The notes under the pieces: model-generated
Told to the model about the DNA's origin: nothing
Seen by the model: only the letters and a program-made list of their open reading frames with translations
Databases searched by the model: none
Shown here: one piece after another, positions 1-7,256 of the stretch
Position numbering within the stretch: the stretch's first letter is position 1
How the letters are laid out: each line of letters begins with the position of its first letter
Position numbers and translations under genes: made by a program
NCBI GenBank assembly: GCA_910585195.1
Contig: CAJUCX010000003.1
Span: 1 to 64,000 of the forward strand
Direction: 5' to 3'
Origin: an uncultured Christensenellaceae bacterium
GTDB lineage: Bacteria; Bacillota; Clostridia; Christensenellales; CAG-314
Length of the DNA stretch: 64,000 nt

Positions 1-214
1 TTGGCGTAACGTTGTCGTTTACTCTACCGTAGGTAGTGCAGACCATACTTAACTCACCGCTACGGCTATACGTTACGTCTTTAACTGTGTATTCAAACAA
101 ATAGTTTAACAGCCTGCTGTTATTAACAGACTGCATAATTAACAAAACTATCATTGAAAGAAAAACAGCCACAAACAATACTATTGCAGTTACTTTCCAC
201 CTAGTTTTTACCAC
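1..214 (-). CDS. Small membrane-anchored protein, 3' part outside window
   Basis: The reading frame opens with GTG at 214, seven bases after a good AGGAGGG ribosome site, and stays open to the window edge, so only the first 71 residues are visible. Residues about 6-28 form one hydrophobic helix (WKVTAIVLFVAVFLSMIVLL) after a short basic start, so the protein is a signal-anchored or secreted product. No family is recognised. It is the most distal visible member of a leftward string of tiny genes in the integrated element and starts two bases after the preceding stop codon, so it is probably translated from the same mRNA. Confidence 0.55.
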   Translation of the reverse strand, partial: MVKTRWKVTAIVLFVAVFLSMIVLLIMQSVNNSRLLNYLFEYTVKDVTYSRSGELSMVCTTYGRVNDNVTP

Positions 215-216
215 CT

Positions 217-453
217 TTACACCCTCCTACAAATAAGCGAATTTACTGCCGCACTTGCCGTCTGCATTGCATGACACTTTGTGCAGCTGCCGTTGATAAA
301 GTTATGACCGAACCAACAGAATGGGTTAAAGTCAGTAAAGCCTTTTGTAAAGATTGCACACATAACGACTGCCGCAACAAGCAGCAGTATGATTATGAAC
401 TTGCCGTTTGACTTGTTAGCTTTACTCTTTTTCGTTTTCACTTTTTTTGCCAT
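217..453 (-). CDS. Small single-pass membrane protein with Cys-rich tail (78 aa)
   Basis: A very basic N-terminus (about seven Lys in the first 14 residues) precedes one transmembrane helix at about residues 18-37. The tail contains C-x(9)-C-x2-C (CWFG...NGSCTKCH), a possible metal-binding knuckle outside or at the membrane. The start at 453 is supported by AAGGAGAG nine bases upstream. It overlaps the preceding gene by 32 bases in another frame, as is common in phage and plasmid accessory operons. I do not recognise the family; the function is unknown. Confidence 0.55.
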   Translation of the reverse strand: MAKKVKTKKSKANKSNGKFIIILLLVAAVVMCAIFTKGFTDFNPFCWFGHNFINGSCTKCHAMQTASAAVNSLICRRV

Positions 454-607
454 TGTTTACGCTCTCCTTATGTATTCGTAATATTTTCCAAAAGTCGGGC
501 TTTGCCGCTTTGAATTTCGATATTGCAATGCCGTGATTGCTTGCCAATATTTCTGCCGTTTGGGTCTTTCCGTCCCGTTCCATAAAGTAAAATGTAAATT
601 TTTTCAT
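422..607 (-). CDS. Small hypothetical protein (61 aa)
   Basis: A soluble protein of mixed charge beginning MKKFTFYFMERDGKTQTAEI. It reads like a small alpha/beta element domain, but I cannot place it in a family. Its ATG overlaps the stop of the preceding gene as ATGA (604-607), which suggests translational coupling. The 3' end overlaps the next gene. It belongs to the leftward operon of the integrated element. Confidence 0.5.
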   Translation of the reverse strand: MKKFTFYFMERDGKTQTAEILASNHGIAISKFKAAKPDFWKILRIHKESVNNGKKSENEKE

Positions 608-765
608 AGTTTAAATTCGTGCGCGTCGCAGTATGTATCGTTAATAAATTCCTCTTCCAGTTCCTCACCGTGCCAACGGCAATAGAACGGTATAACTTCT
701 GTAAACTTTAAAAATTTGCAATTTGCACACTTTTTTGAATTTACTTTTTTTGTATTTTCTTCCAT
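604..765 (-). CDS. Small Cys-rich protein, probable zinc binding (53 aa)
   Basis: The start at 765 is preferred over an upstream in-frame ATG at 810 because a GGGGGA ribosome site lies five bases before it and the upstream stretch would lie in a hairpin. The protein carries C-x2-C (CANCKF), then C-R-W-H and a C-terminal C-D-A-H, an arrangement typical of a small zinc-binding domain in phage or mobile-element proteins. No named family is recognised. It is coupled by ATGA to the next gene. Confidence 0.5.
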   Translation of the reverse strand: MEENTKKVNSKKCANCKFLKFTEVIPFYCRWHGEELEEEFINDTYCDAHEFKL

Positions 766-790
766 AAGTCCCCCAACCTTAAAAGGAGTA

Positions 791-879
791 GCCGCAGGGC
801 AGAAACGCAAACGCCCTGCGGCTCTATGAGTGCGCCGCAGTCGGGGTGTTACCCCACAGTCTTGCTGTCAGACTGCGAC
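791..879 (-). other. Two strong hairpins in the operon mRNA
   Basis: Hairpin one pairs 791-800 with 813-822 (ten G/C-rich pairs). Hairpin two pairs 834-842 with 871-879 and encloses an inner GGGGT/ACCCC stem. Neither is followed by a U-run in the leftward direction, so they are not ordinary terminators. They lie between the 58-aa gene and the ribosome site of the 53-aa gene and could stabilise, process or regulate the message. Confidence 0.5.
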
Positions 880-889
880 ATGATGTGCC

Positions 890-1066
890 CTATTCCCTGC
901 ACATTGATATAAAATTTAAAATTTCAAGGCGACCTCTTATTATTTCAATTTCCGTAGATAAAAGGTAAGTGCGCCCTTTTTCTTCAATCACGTCAAGCAT
1001 TGTTTTAATCTCTTCAAAAATCGACTCTTTCAGTGGCTTGTACAAATCTTTGTTTTGGTTTTCCAT
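890..1066 (-). CDS. Small hypothetical helical protein (58 aa)
   Basis: ATG at 1066 follows AAGGAG with a nine-base gap. The product begins MENQNKDLYKPLKESIFEEI and is rich in Glu, Ile and Leu with predicted helices. It is the first gene of the leftward operon, divergent from the XRE regulator, the position where phage and ICE elements keep early or excision genes. It is too small to assign; an excisionase-like or regulatory role is only a positional guess. Confidence 0.5.
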   Translation of the reverse strand: MENQNKDLYKPLKESIFEEIKTMLDVIEEKGRTYLLSTEIEIIRGRLEILNFISMCRE

Positions 1067-1172
1067 TACTCACACTCCTTTTTTGCACTCGGGGCGGAGC
1101 AGCTGCGCCCCTCTTATGCAAAACTTTTGACTTTTCTGCTGCTCTTTCTGCCATGAGGTAAAATTATGGCAT

Positions 1173-1193
1173 AATTAGACACATCGTCTAATT
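1173..1193. promoter_or_regulatory. Palindromic operator between divergent element genes
   Basis: A perfect inverted repeat, AATTAGAC-n5-GTCTAATT, lies in the 227-base gap between the leftward small-gene operon and the rightward XRE gene. Its position and symmetry fit a dimeric XRE/CI-type repressor site controlling the leftward operon. Confidence 0.55.
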
Positions 1194-1247
1194 TACAAGC
1201 ACTATATCACACAATTTGGCTAATTACAAGCAAAAATAGACATTTTG

Positions 1248-1276
1248 TTGAATTAAATTTGGAAAAAGTTTATAGT
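1248..1276 (+). promoter_or_regulatory. Sigma-A promoter of the XRE regulator
   Basis: TTGAAT, a 17-base spacer and TATAGT, followed by a short leader with TGAGG eight bases before the ATG at 1294. Confidence 0.6.
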
Positions 1277-1293
1277 CATGGTGAGGCGAAATT

Positions 1294-1641
1294 ATGGAAA
1301 ACTTAAAAAAGTTACGAAAAGAACGAAAGTTGACACAAGCAGACGTAGCAAAAGTGCTAAATATCACCGTTTCTGCCTATGGTAACTATGAACTAGGGCA
1401 ACGCTCACCAACGCCCGACGTATTAAAAAAATTATCTGCTTTTTTTAATGTTTCAGTTGACTACTTGTTAGGTATTGCTCCAACGTCATTTGAACTTGCG
1501 CAAGGCGTAACAAATTTTGAAATGACGCCGGACAAAGAAGAGCTGCTAATGCTCTATGAAGAAATCGGCAGCAAGCTTGGCAAAGAAGCTCAACGCAGTT
1601 TCTTGTCCTACGCCAAGTTTTTGGTAGACGGTAAAAAATAA
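1294..1641 (+). CDS. XRE/Cro-CI family transcriptional regulator (115 aa)
   Basis: DNA-binding repressor of the integrated element. Residues 1-60 form a typical HTH_3 domain: LRKERKLTQADVAKVL, then NITVSAYGNYELGQRSP, then the third-helix region and FFNVSVDYLLG. This is the signature of small Gram-positive phage and ICE repressors. The C-terminal half is helical and may dimerise. It is divergent from the leftward small-protein operon, with the palindrome at 1173-1193 between them, so it probably represses that operon and itself. The integrase follows 86 bases downstream in the same direction. Family is certain; its role as element repressor is inferred from context. Confidence 0.85.
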   Translation: MENLKKLRKERKLTQADVAKVLNITVSAYGNYELGQRSPTPDVLKKLSAFFNVSVDYLLGIAPTSFELAQGVTNFEMTPDKEELLMLYEEIGSKLGKEAQRSFLSYAKFLVDGKK

Positions 1642-1727
1642 CTGTTATTGAAATTTGCGTTTAACTCTGCAACACTTGCAGTCCACCCCTAAAAAAGGCG
1701 GTGAGATTACAAAAGGAGCGTACAGAT

Positions 1728-2927
1728 ATGAACGCAGAACAAATTATTTTGTTGTCGCAAAAGTTGGTCATGTTAAGCCTTGCCAACGACAACAACAAGA
1801 AAAAAAGGCTTGAAAATGAAATTGCGCTGCTTAACAGCGAACTGTCAGACAGCGCGGGCGAAATGCCAAAAACAGTTTATTGCCGTCCTTTGAAATTTAC
1901 CGACAAGGAGATTTCAAAAATGCCAAAGACTTTTAGAAAAGAGTTTAGAATAGACGGCTGCACAGCACACGTAAGAAAACGCAGCGACGCGCGCTACCGT
2001 TGCTCTTATGAGATAAGATACCGCCGGAACGGTTACAACATCACCGCATCGGCGCGAACGCTTGAAGCAGCGAAAGAGAATTTTATTCAAAAATTGCGTA
2101 ATGCTGACAACAAGAAAGAAAACCCTACCACCAACAAAGTGCCGACGACTTTTAACGAGTTTGCTTATTTTTGGTTTGAGAACTACCACAAACGCAAAGT
2201 TATAATCGACACATACAAAAATAGTTTGGGCGTATTTAAAAGACACATTGCACAGCGGTTTGTAAACGAGCCTATAAAAAACATAAACGCAAAAGACATA
2301 CAAGACATTTTGGACGAATACACGGCGCAAGGCAAATACAAAACCGTCGAAGATATTTTCGGCTTATTCAATCAGATACTAACTTACGCTGTAAAATATG
2401 GGCTTATCGTACATAACCCTGCCGAAATCGTTTTTTACAAAAGACATGAGAGAAAGCACGGCAAAGCACTTTCGTTGGACGAAGAAAAAAAGTTGCTTGC
2501 AGAAAGTGCCGGCACACATTACCAACTTATGTTTGCCGTCGCACTCTATACCGGACTGCGACCTAATGAATTTAAAACCGTTGAAATACGCGGCAACATG
2601 ATAATTGCAAAAAACAGCAAGCGGCGCAACGGTGAGATTGCATACAAGCGAATACCGATACTAAAAATGTTAAAGCCGTACTTAGACGGCGTCGACAAAA
2701 TTAAATGGGTTAAGCTTGACCGAATACGCAACAAGTTTAGAGAAATTCTGCCAAATCACAAATTATATGACTTGCGGACGACGTTTTACACGCATTGTCA
2801 AATTTGCGGAATTGCAGAAAGCGCACGCGACGAAATGGTAGGACACTCCGGCGGAATACTTAAAGACACCTACACCGATTTGCCGGACGAATTTTTACTT
2901 AAAGAAGCGGAAAAAATGGTGTGGTAA
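1728..2927 (+). CDS. Tyrosine recombinase (phage/ICE integrase), 399 aa
   Basis: Site-specific recombinase that would integrate and excise the element. The start at 1728 is chosen because AAGGAG lies ten bases upstream. Residues about 60-120 are basic and resemble an arm-type DNA-binding region, 140-230 the core-binding (SAM-like) domain, and 245-399 the catalytic domain. Catalytic residues visible: the first Arg in YTGLRPNE, the beta-hairpin Lys in KNSKRRNG, the second Arg in YDLRTTFYTH, His in MVGHSGG and the nucleophile Tyr in KDTYTD. The usual HxxR histidine is Tyr here, a substitution I believe is not rare in clostridial integrases. It is the last gene before the attachment-site repeats, the usual position next to attR. 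Confidence 0.9.
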   Translation: MNAEQIILLSQKLVMLSLANDNNKKKRLENEIALLNSELSDSAGEMPKTVYCRPLKFTDKEISKMPKTFRKEFRIDGCTAHVRKRSDARYRCSYEIRYRRNGYNITASARTLEAAKENFIQKLRNADNKKENPTTNKVPTTFNEFAYFWFENYHKRKVIIDTYKNSLGVFKRHIAQRFVNEPIKNINAKDIQDILDEYTAQGKYKTVEDIFGLFNQILTYAVKYGLIVHNPAEIVFYKRHERKHGKALSLDEEKKLLAESAGTHYQLMFAVALYTGLRPNEFKTVEIRGNMIIAKNSKRRNGEIAYKRIPILKMLKPYLDGVDKIKWVKLDRIRNKFREILPNHKLYDLRTTFYTHCQICGIAESARDEMVGHSGGILKDTYTDLPDEFLLKEAEKMVW

Positions 2928-3057
2928 AAAATTACCCCCAAATATACCCCCGCAAAATTTTAAAAAATAACTAAAAATGGAGTTTTTGGGCTTAAATATT
3001 TGAAAAAACAACTTAATATAATACAGTTTTAGGCAAAAAATGGCGTTTTTTAATATT

Positions 3058-3135
3058 CGAGCCCTATACTCCCCACCAAAACATAAGCACTGTGTTACAC
3101 AGTGCTTTTTACTTTGTCTTGCGCCGGCTCTCACC
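3058..3135 (+). repeat. Attachment-site-like repeat, copy 1 (probable attR)
   Basis: Begins with a 21-base core (3058-3078) ending in CCCCACCA that looks like the 3' end of a tRNA or tmRNA gene: T-loop-like TTCGAGC, acceptor strand ACTCCCC, then A-CCA. A terminator and the motif GGCTCTCACC follow. Copy 2 at 3192-3268 has the same order. Lying 130 bases after the integrase stop, copy 1 is best read as the 3'-gene fragment displaced by integration. Confidence 0.6.
3086..3110 (+). terminator. Rho-independent terminator in repeat copy 1
   Basis: A nine-pair stem AGCACTGTG/CACAGTGCT with loop TTA, followed by T5. Probably the original terminator of the RNA gene used as integration target. Confidence 0.75.
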
Positions 3136-3191
3136 TACGGTAACGCGATTGGCTTATACAACAATCGCTATTCCGTCGCTGACGCTCCTTA

Positions 3192-3268
3192 CGAGCCCTA
3201 TACTCCCCACCACAAACAAAGCACTGTGTAACACGGTGCTTTTTATTTATCTTTCGTTGGCTCTCACC
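3192..3268 (+). repeat. Attachment-site-like repeat, copy 2 (relic)
   Basis: The same 21-base core (3192-3212), a diverged terminator (3220-3245) and GGCTCTCACC (3259-3268), offset about 134 bases from copy 1. The terminator stem has one compensable change (wobble). The two copies suggest either tandem duplication or an older integration event at the same RNA gene whose element was lost. Confidence 0.55.
3220..3245 (+). terminator. Rho-independent terminator in repeat copy 2
   Basis: Stem AGCACTGTG/CACGGTGCT with a short loop, then a T-run. Diverged version of the terminator at 3086. Confidence 0.7.
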
Positions 3269-3370
3269 AAAACATATTTACACATTCGATATTTGACAAT
3301 ATAATATATTTACAAATTATATTTGTACTTTTTTTGTAATGAAAATATAATTAAACCAAGGTGAATTTTT

Positions 3371-3847
3371 ATGTCTAAGCAAGAAAAATTGTTGTTGCAA
3401 GCGCGCAATAAAAACGGCACTTATGAAGAAACTTTTTGCAAAAAATATATAAAAAGAAAGCGCGGTTATATTTTTTATGCAATTTTCCGTTGGCAGTCTA
3501 TCGCTCTGTTTGTGGGACTGATTATTTGCTGTTTGCTGCACTATTTATTCAACCTTACCGGCGACGACGACATCATGGCAACCATCATATCGCTAGCGCT
3601 TATTGCAATATTCGGCTTTGCTTGGCTTTATTTCTTTTTTATGCCGCATGGTTTTGGAATACGCAAAGACAAGAAAGAGAAAAAAGAAAAAGCAGCCTTC
3701 TGCCGAGCAAAGCGACGAAACTTAATCGAAACCGTCGTAAAACTAAATAAAACCATACTTCAAAAGTGTTGCGCAACCGCAACGCTTTTGTTTTTTTATA
3801 TAAATTGTTACCTGTCGGTTTCTTTTAATTTGTGTTTAACAAATTAA
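3371..3847 (+). CDS. Small two-helix membrane protein, likely frame disruption near the end
   Basis: ATG at 3371 follows AAGGTGA. After a basic amphipathic N-terminus, two transmembrane helices are visible at about residues 45-61 and 72-93, then a run of Lys/Glu (DKKEKKEK). No family is recognised. The open frame continues to 3847, straight through a strong terminator hairpin at 3761-3797, which is implausible for a real C-terminus. In the +1 frame, entered at the A-runs 3680-3691, the protein would end KQPSAEQSDET with a stop at 3723-3725, just before the terminator. An indel, sequence error or programmed slip in the poly-A is therefore likely. The function is unknown. Confidence 0.5.
   Translation: MSKQEKLLLQARNKNGTYEETFCKKYIKRKRGYIFYAIFRWQSIALFVGLIICCLLHYLFNLTGDDDIMATIISLALIAIFGFAWLYFFFMPHGFGIRKDKKEKKEKAAFCRAKRRNLIETVVKLNKTILQKCCATATLLFFYINCYLSVSFNLCLTN
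3761..3797 (+). terminator. Terminator after the 3371 gene
   Basis: A 13-pair stem (CAAAAGTGTTGCG with CGCAACGCTTTTG, one wobble), a four-base loop, then seven T. Confidence 0.85.
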
Positions 3848-3916
3848 ATGTAACGCTATTTGTTAAACAAGAATATATTTACGTGTCAAACTTTCAAAAA
3901 AAATTCACAAGCATTA

Positions 3917-3945
3917 TTGCAAATAAACTACCGTTTTGATACAAT
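3917..3945 (+). promoter_or_regulatory. Sigma-A promoter of hppA
   Basis: TTGCAA, a 17-base spacer, TACAAT; 56 bases before the hppA start. Confidence 0.6.
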
Positions 3946-4001
3946 ACAGTTAGCGGTGAAAGTTGTTTTTTGCCGCAAAAAATCGAAAGGAGATATTACA
4001 G

Positions 4002-6185
4002 ATGTCAGACTTATTACTCATCATCGTGGGTGCTGCCGTAATACTTGCTCTTTCTTATGCGTGCTTCAACTTCTTTATGGTAAAGAAAATGAAAGAAGGC
4101 ACCGACAGAATGCAGGAAATTGCAGGCGCAATCCGCATAGGCGCAAATGCGTTTATCCGCTATGAATACAAAATTGTTGCGATAATAGGCGCGGTTGTTG
4201 CCGTAATACTCGGCGTGCTTATCAGTTGGCAGACGGGCGTTTCGTTTATCTTAGGTGCAACGCTGTCGGCAACCGCAGGCTTTGTAGGAATGAAAATCGC
4301 AACGTACAGCAACGTGCGCGTTGCAAACCAAGCAAACGAAACCCGCGACCTAGGCAAAACGCTTAAAGTTGCGTTTAAGGGCGGTTCGGTAATGGGCTTG
4401 TGCGTTGCAGGCTTTGCGCTTTTGGGCATAATTATCGTATACCTTGTGTTCGGCGTGGCATTGGGACAGATAAACGACGTAATCGAAGGAACGGTTCAAA
4501 ACAGCATAATCTTCCCTGCACTTGAAACGTCCTTTACTATGACGGTGTCGGGCTATGCGCTCGGCTGCTCGATAATTGCGTTGTTCAACCGCGTAGGCGG
4601 CGGCATTTATACAAAAGCCGCGGATATGGGCGCAGACCTCGTAGGCAAAACCGAGGCGCACATACCTGAGGACGACCCGAGAAACCCTGCAACAATTGCA
4701 GACAACGTAGGCGACAACGTAGGCGACGTTGCTGGACTTGGCAGCGACTTGTTGGAAAGCTACGTCGGCGCGATTATGTCTGGCGTAATTCTTGCGTGCG
4801 AAATGTTTTTGCACGGGCTTGCGATTTCTGCGGAATTGCTGCATACGCTGTTGCTCTTCCCTATCGTTTTTGCAGGCTGCGGACTTTTGAGTTGTATAAT
4901 AGGCATCTCTTACATAGTGTTAAAGCGCAAACTGTCAAGCAACGTTCATATGGAACTTAACGTTGCAACGTGGATTTCCGCCGCAATGTCGGTCATCTTG
5001 TGTTTTGTGATAAGTTTCTTTATATTCAAAGACTTCCCACAGGAAGAACTTGGGTTGCTAGGTTTCAGACTCGGCAACATATCTCCGTTTTTAGCGGCAG
5101 TGTTTGGTATTGCGGCAGGTATTTTAATAGGAATCGCGTCGGAATACTACACAAGCTATGACTATAAACCTACCAAAAAAATTGCAAACTCGTCAAAAGA
5201 AGGTCCTGCACTTACTATCACGCAAGGTCTTGCAACGGGTATGATAAGCTGTATGATACCTGTGGTTATCTTAGGTGTGGCAATATTCGGTTCTTACCTT
5301 GTTGCCGGAATGTACGGCGTTTCGTGTGCGGCGCTTGGTATGCTGTCTTTTGTTGCAGCAACCGTTGCTGTCGACACTTACGGACCTATCTCGGACAATG
5401 CCGGCGGCATTGCAGAAATGAGCAAACTCGACCCGGAAGTAAGAGAAATTACAGACAAACTCGACAGCGTAGGCAACACCACTGCGGCAATAGGCAAAGG
5501 TTTTGCAATAGGCTCTGCGGCGCTTGCGGCACTGTCTCTTATGAACTCTTACCTTTATGCATTCGGCGGAGTTGACGCTCTCGGCAACATTTTGCTTAAC
5601 ATAGTAAATCCGCTTACTCTCGTAGGCGCACTGTTCGGCGCGGCATTGCCGTTCTTGTTCTCGGGCATGCTTATAGAAGCAGTTGCAAAAGCGGCGCGCA
5701 AAATGGTTGACGAAGTGCGCAGACAGTTTAACGAAATACCGGGGCTGCTTGCAGGCGAAGCAATGCCTGACTACAAAACTTGTATAGAAATTTCTTCTCA
5801 AGGCTCGCTTAAAGAAATGCGCTTCCCTTGCGTATTGGCAATACTCTTCCCTATCGTTTCGGGCTTTGTATTCGGCGCGCAATTTGTAGGCGGCTTGCTT
5901 ATCGGCGCAACGATAACGGCAATTATGCTTGCGCTCTTCTGCGGAAACTCGGGCGGTGCTTGGGACAACGCAAAGAAATTTATTGAAAGCGGCGGCGTAA
6001 TGGGACACGGCAAAGGCTCCCCTGCACACGACGCATCTATCGTCGGCGACACCGTAGGCGACCCGCTTAAAGACACCGTCGGCCCGTCCCTCGATATACT
6101 CATCAAAATTATGTCTACCATCTCTCTCATAGCGGTAGTAATTTTCAGCCAATATAACTTGTTTGGCGTTTTGGGTATTATTTAA
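4002..6185 (+). CDS. hppA: K+-stimulated membrane pyrophosphatase (727 aa)
   Basis: Integral membrane ion pump that hydrolyses pyrophosphate and moves H+ or Na+ outward. The start at 4002 is set by AAAGGAG just upstream; earlier in-frame starts lack a ribosome site. About 16 transmembrane helices are expected. Family motifs are present: DMGADLVGKTEAHIPEDDPR and NVGDNVGDVAGLGSDLLESY for Mg-PPi binding, and the C-terminal motifs NAKKFIE and DTVGDPLKDTVGPS. The motif GNTTAAIGKGFAIGSAAL has Ala rather than Lys at the site that marks the potassium-dependent subfamily. Whether it pumps Na+ or H+ cannot be settled by eye. It is a single-gene transcript with its own promoter and terminator. It would recover energy from biosynthetic PPi in an anaerobe. 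Confidence 0.95.
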   Translation: MSDLLLIIVGAAVILALSYACFNFFMVKKMKEGTDRMQEIAGAIRIGANAFIRYEYKIVAIIGAVVAVILGVLISWQTGVSFILGATLSATAGFVGMKIATYSNVRVANQANETRDLGKTLKVAFKGGSVMGLCVAGFALLGIIIVYLVFGVALGQINDVIEGTVQNSIIFPALETSFTMTVSGYALGCSIIALFNRVGGGIYTKAADMGADLVGKTEAHIPEDDPRNPATIADNVGDNVGDVAGLGSDLLESYVGAIMSGVILACEMFLHGLAISAELLHTLLLFPIVFAGCGLLSCIIGISYIVLKRKLSSNVHMELNVATWISAAMSVILCFVISFFIFKDFPQEELGLLGFRLGNISPFLAAVFGIAAGILIGIASEYYTSYDYKPTKKIANSSKEGPALTITQGLATGMISCMIPVVILGVAIFGSYLVAGMYGVSCAALGMLSFVAATVAVDTYGPISDNAGGIAEMSKLDPEVREITDKLDSVGNTTAAIGKGFAIGSAALAALSLMNSYLYAFGGVDALGNILLNIVNPLTLVGALFGAALPFLFSGMLIEAVAKAARKMVDEVRRQFNEIPGLLAGEAMPDYKTCIEISSQGSLKEMRFPCVLAILFPIVSGFVFGAQFVGGLLIGATITAIMLALFCGNSGGAWDNAKKFIESGGVMGHGKGSPAHDASIVGDTVGDPLKDTVGPSLDILIKIMSTISLIAVVIFSQYNLFGVLGII

Positions 6186-6235
6186 TAATATTTCACCTAA
6201 CGGTTATTTTACTTTTACTCAACGACTTAACAAAA

Positions 6236-6264
6236 TGGCGTTGCCAAAAGGCAACGCCACTTTA
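6236..6264 (+). terminator. hppA terminator
   Basis: TGGCGTTGCC, AAAA loop, GGCAACGCCA, then a T-rich tail. Confidence 0.8.
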
Positions 6265-6318
6265 TATTTATTTATTTTAAGCATAGACAATACGCCGTCG
6301 GTTTTTCTGTTTAAGAAT

Positions 6319-6360
6319 AACCAAACCCCGTTGCTTTTGCAACGGGGTTTGGTTTTGTTT
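6319..6360. terminator. Terminator between convergent hppA and selenium genes
   Basis: A 16-pair perfect stem (6319-6334 with 6339-6354), loop TTTT, T-rich tail on the plus strand and a weaker one on the minus strand. It can insulate hppA from the convergent selenium operon. Confidence 0.75.
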
Positions 6361-6394
6361 ACTGTTTTATATTTTCATTAAAACTCAAATCGAT

Positions 6395-6637
6395 TTACGG
6401 CACTTGAATATACACGCCGTCTATAAGTTGATAAACCGCCTGCAACTCTATTTTTTGCTGCTGCAAAATTTGTCTTGCCTGCGTTGTTTTGTCTTCCGCA
6501 ATACACAACAGCAAACCGCAGCCCGCCCTTATTGCATTTGGCACGGGACGCACCTTGACGGAAATATTCTGCTCTTGCAATGCCTGTTCTGCCGCGATGA
6601 CGGCGGAAGTGTTTGGAAAGGTAAAAAAATATTCCAT
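6395..6637 (-). CDS. DUF3343 / putative Se-S carrier protein (80 aa)
   Basis: Small soluble protein of the DUF3343 family, which databases label a putative Se/S carrier. Visible hallmarks: N-terminal MEYFFTFPNTSAVIAAEQAL, a central PxPNxIRAGCGLLL segment with a conserved Cys (residue 40), and length near the family norm. It starts two bases after the stop of yedF and is the last gene of the leftward selenium operon. A role handing reduced selenium or sulfur between proteins is inferred from repeated co-occurrence with YedF and SelD; biochemical evidence for this family is thin. Confidence 0.85.
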   Translation of the reverse strand: MEYFFTFPNTSAVIAAEQALQEQNISVKVRPVPNAIRAGCGLLLCIAEDKTTQARQILQQQKIELQAVYQLIDGVYIQVP

Positions 6638-6639
6638 AA

Positions 6640-7254
6640 TTAAATATTGATTACCTTTTGAGCGCCGCTCATGGCTTCTACAATGTCGTACATATTGCAG
6701 ATTTCCCCTACGGAAACTTGGTCTTTAACTTTGAAGTAGTCTGCGCAAGTGCCGCAAATGCGTATTTTGGTGCCGCGTTCTTCCATAACTTTAATATCTG
6801 CCAGAGTGTTGGCGTCTTTTAACGTAAGTTTAACGCCGCTGTTGAAAAATACGACTGCCTTTGGCGGAACTTCCAACTGCGAAAGAGAAAAGATAAAACC
6901 TTTTATAAGTATCTTGCCGAGTTCTTCGCTGCCGTGCCCCATTTGGTTTTGACTTATGGCAACAACCAAACCGTTGCCCGACGGCGCCGAAACCGTTGTT
7001 TGTTGGCTAACTTCAACTTCCTGCGCCTGACCTGCGCCAACCGTGATAGTAACCGCATAGTCCTTGTCGGCGCGTTTTACTACGTCGCACTTGTAACCTT
7101 TGCTTGCCGACATTTTGCTTAAATTGTCGCAGGCAATTTGGTTGTCTACAAGCACTTGCACTGCGCCGCCTTCCTGCGGAAACTTTGCAATTACTTTTTT
7201 TGCTTCGATAACTGGTCTGGGACAAACCCAACCCATTGCGTCGATAATTTCCAT
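6640..7254 (-). CDS. yedF: Sulfurtransferase-like selenium metabolism protein YedF (204 aa)
   Basis: Residues 1-75 are a TusA/SirA domain with the Cys-Pro motif (MGWVCPRPVIEAKK; Cys10 is the likely persulfide or selenide carrier). Residues about 95-204 are a DsrE/F-like domain (VVAISQNQMGHGSEELGKIL; VVFFNSGVKLTLKDA; ICGTCADYF). The two-domain layout and length match the YedF family, which tracks with selenium use in bacteria. It lies between a cysteine desulfurase-like gene and DUF3343 with two-base gaps, so all three are co-translated. It probably accepts Se or S from the desulfurase; this is inferred. Confidence 0.92.
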   Translation of the reverse strand: MEIIDAMGWVCPRPVIEAKKVIAKFPQEGGAVQVLVDNQIACDNLSKMSASKGYKCDVVKRADKDYAVTITVGAGQAQEVEVSQQTTVSAPSGNGLVVAISQNQMGHGSEELGKILIKGFIFSLSQLEVPPKAVVFFNSGVKLTLKDANTLADIKVMEERGTKIRICGTCADYFKVKDQVSVGEICNMYDIVEAMSGAQKVINI

Positions 7255-7256
7255 AA

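Noticed and set aside
5271..6152. 293-codon open frame antisense to hppA
   Set aside because: Low-complexity shadow of the pyrophosphatase gene with no domain and no initiation signal.
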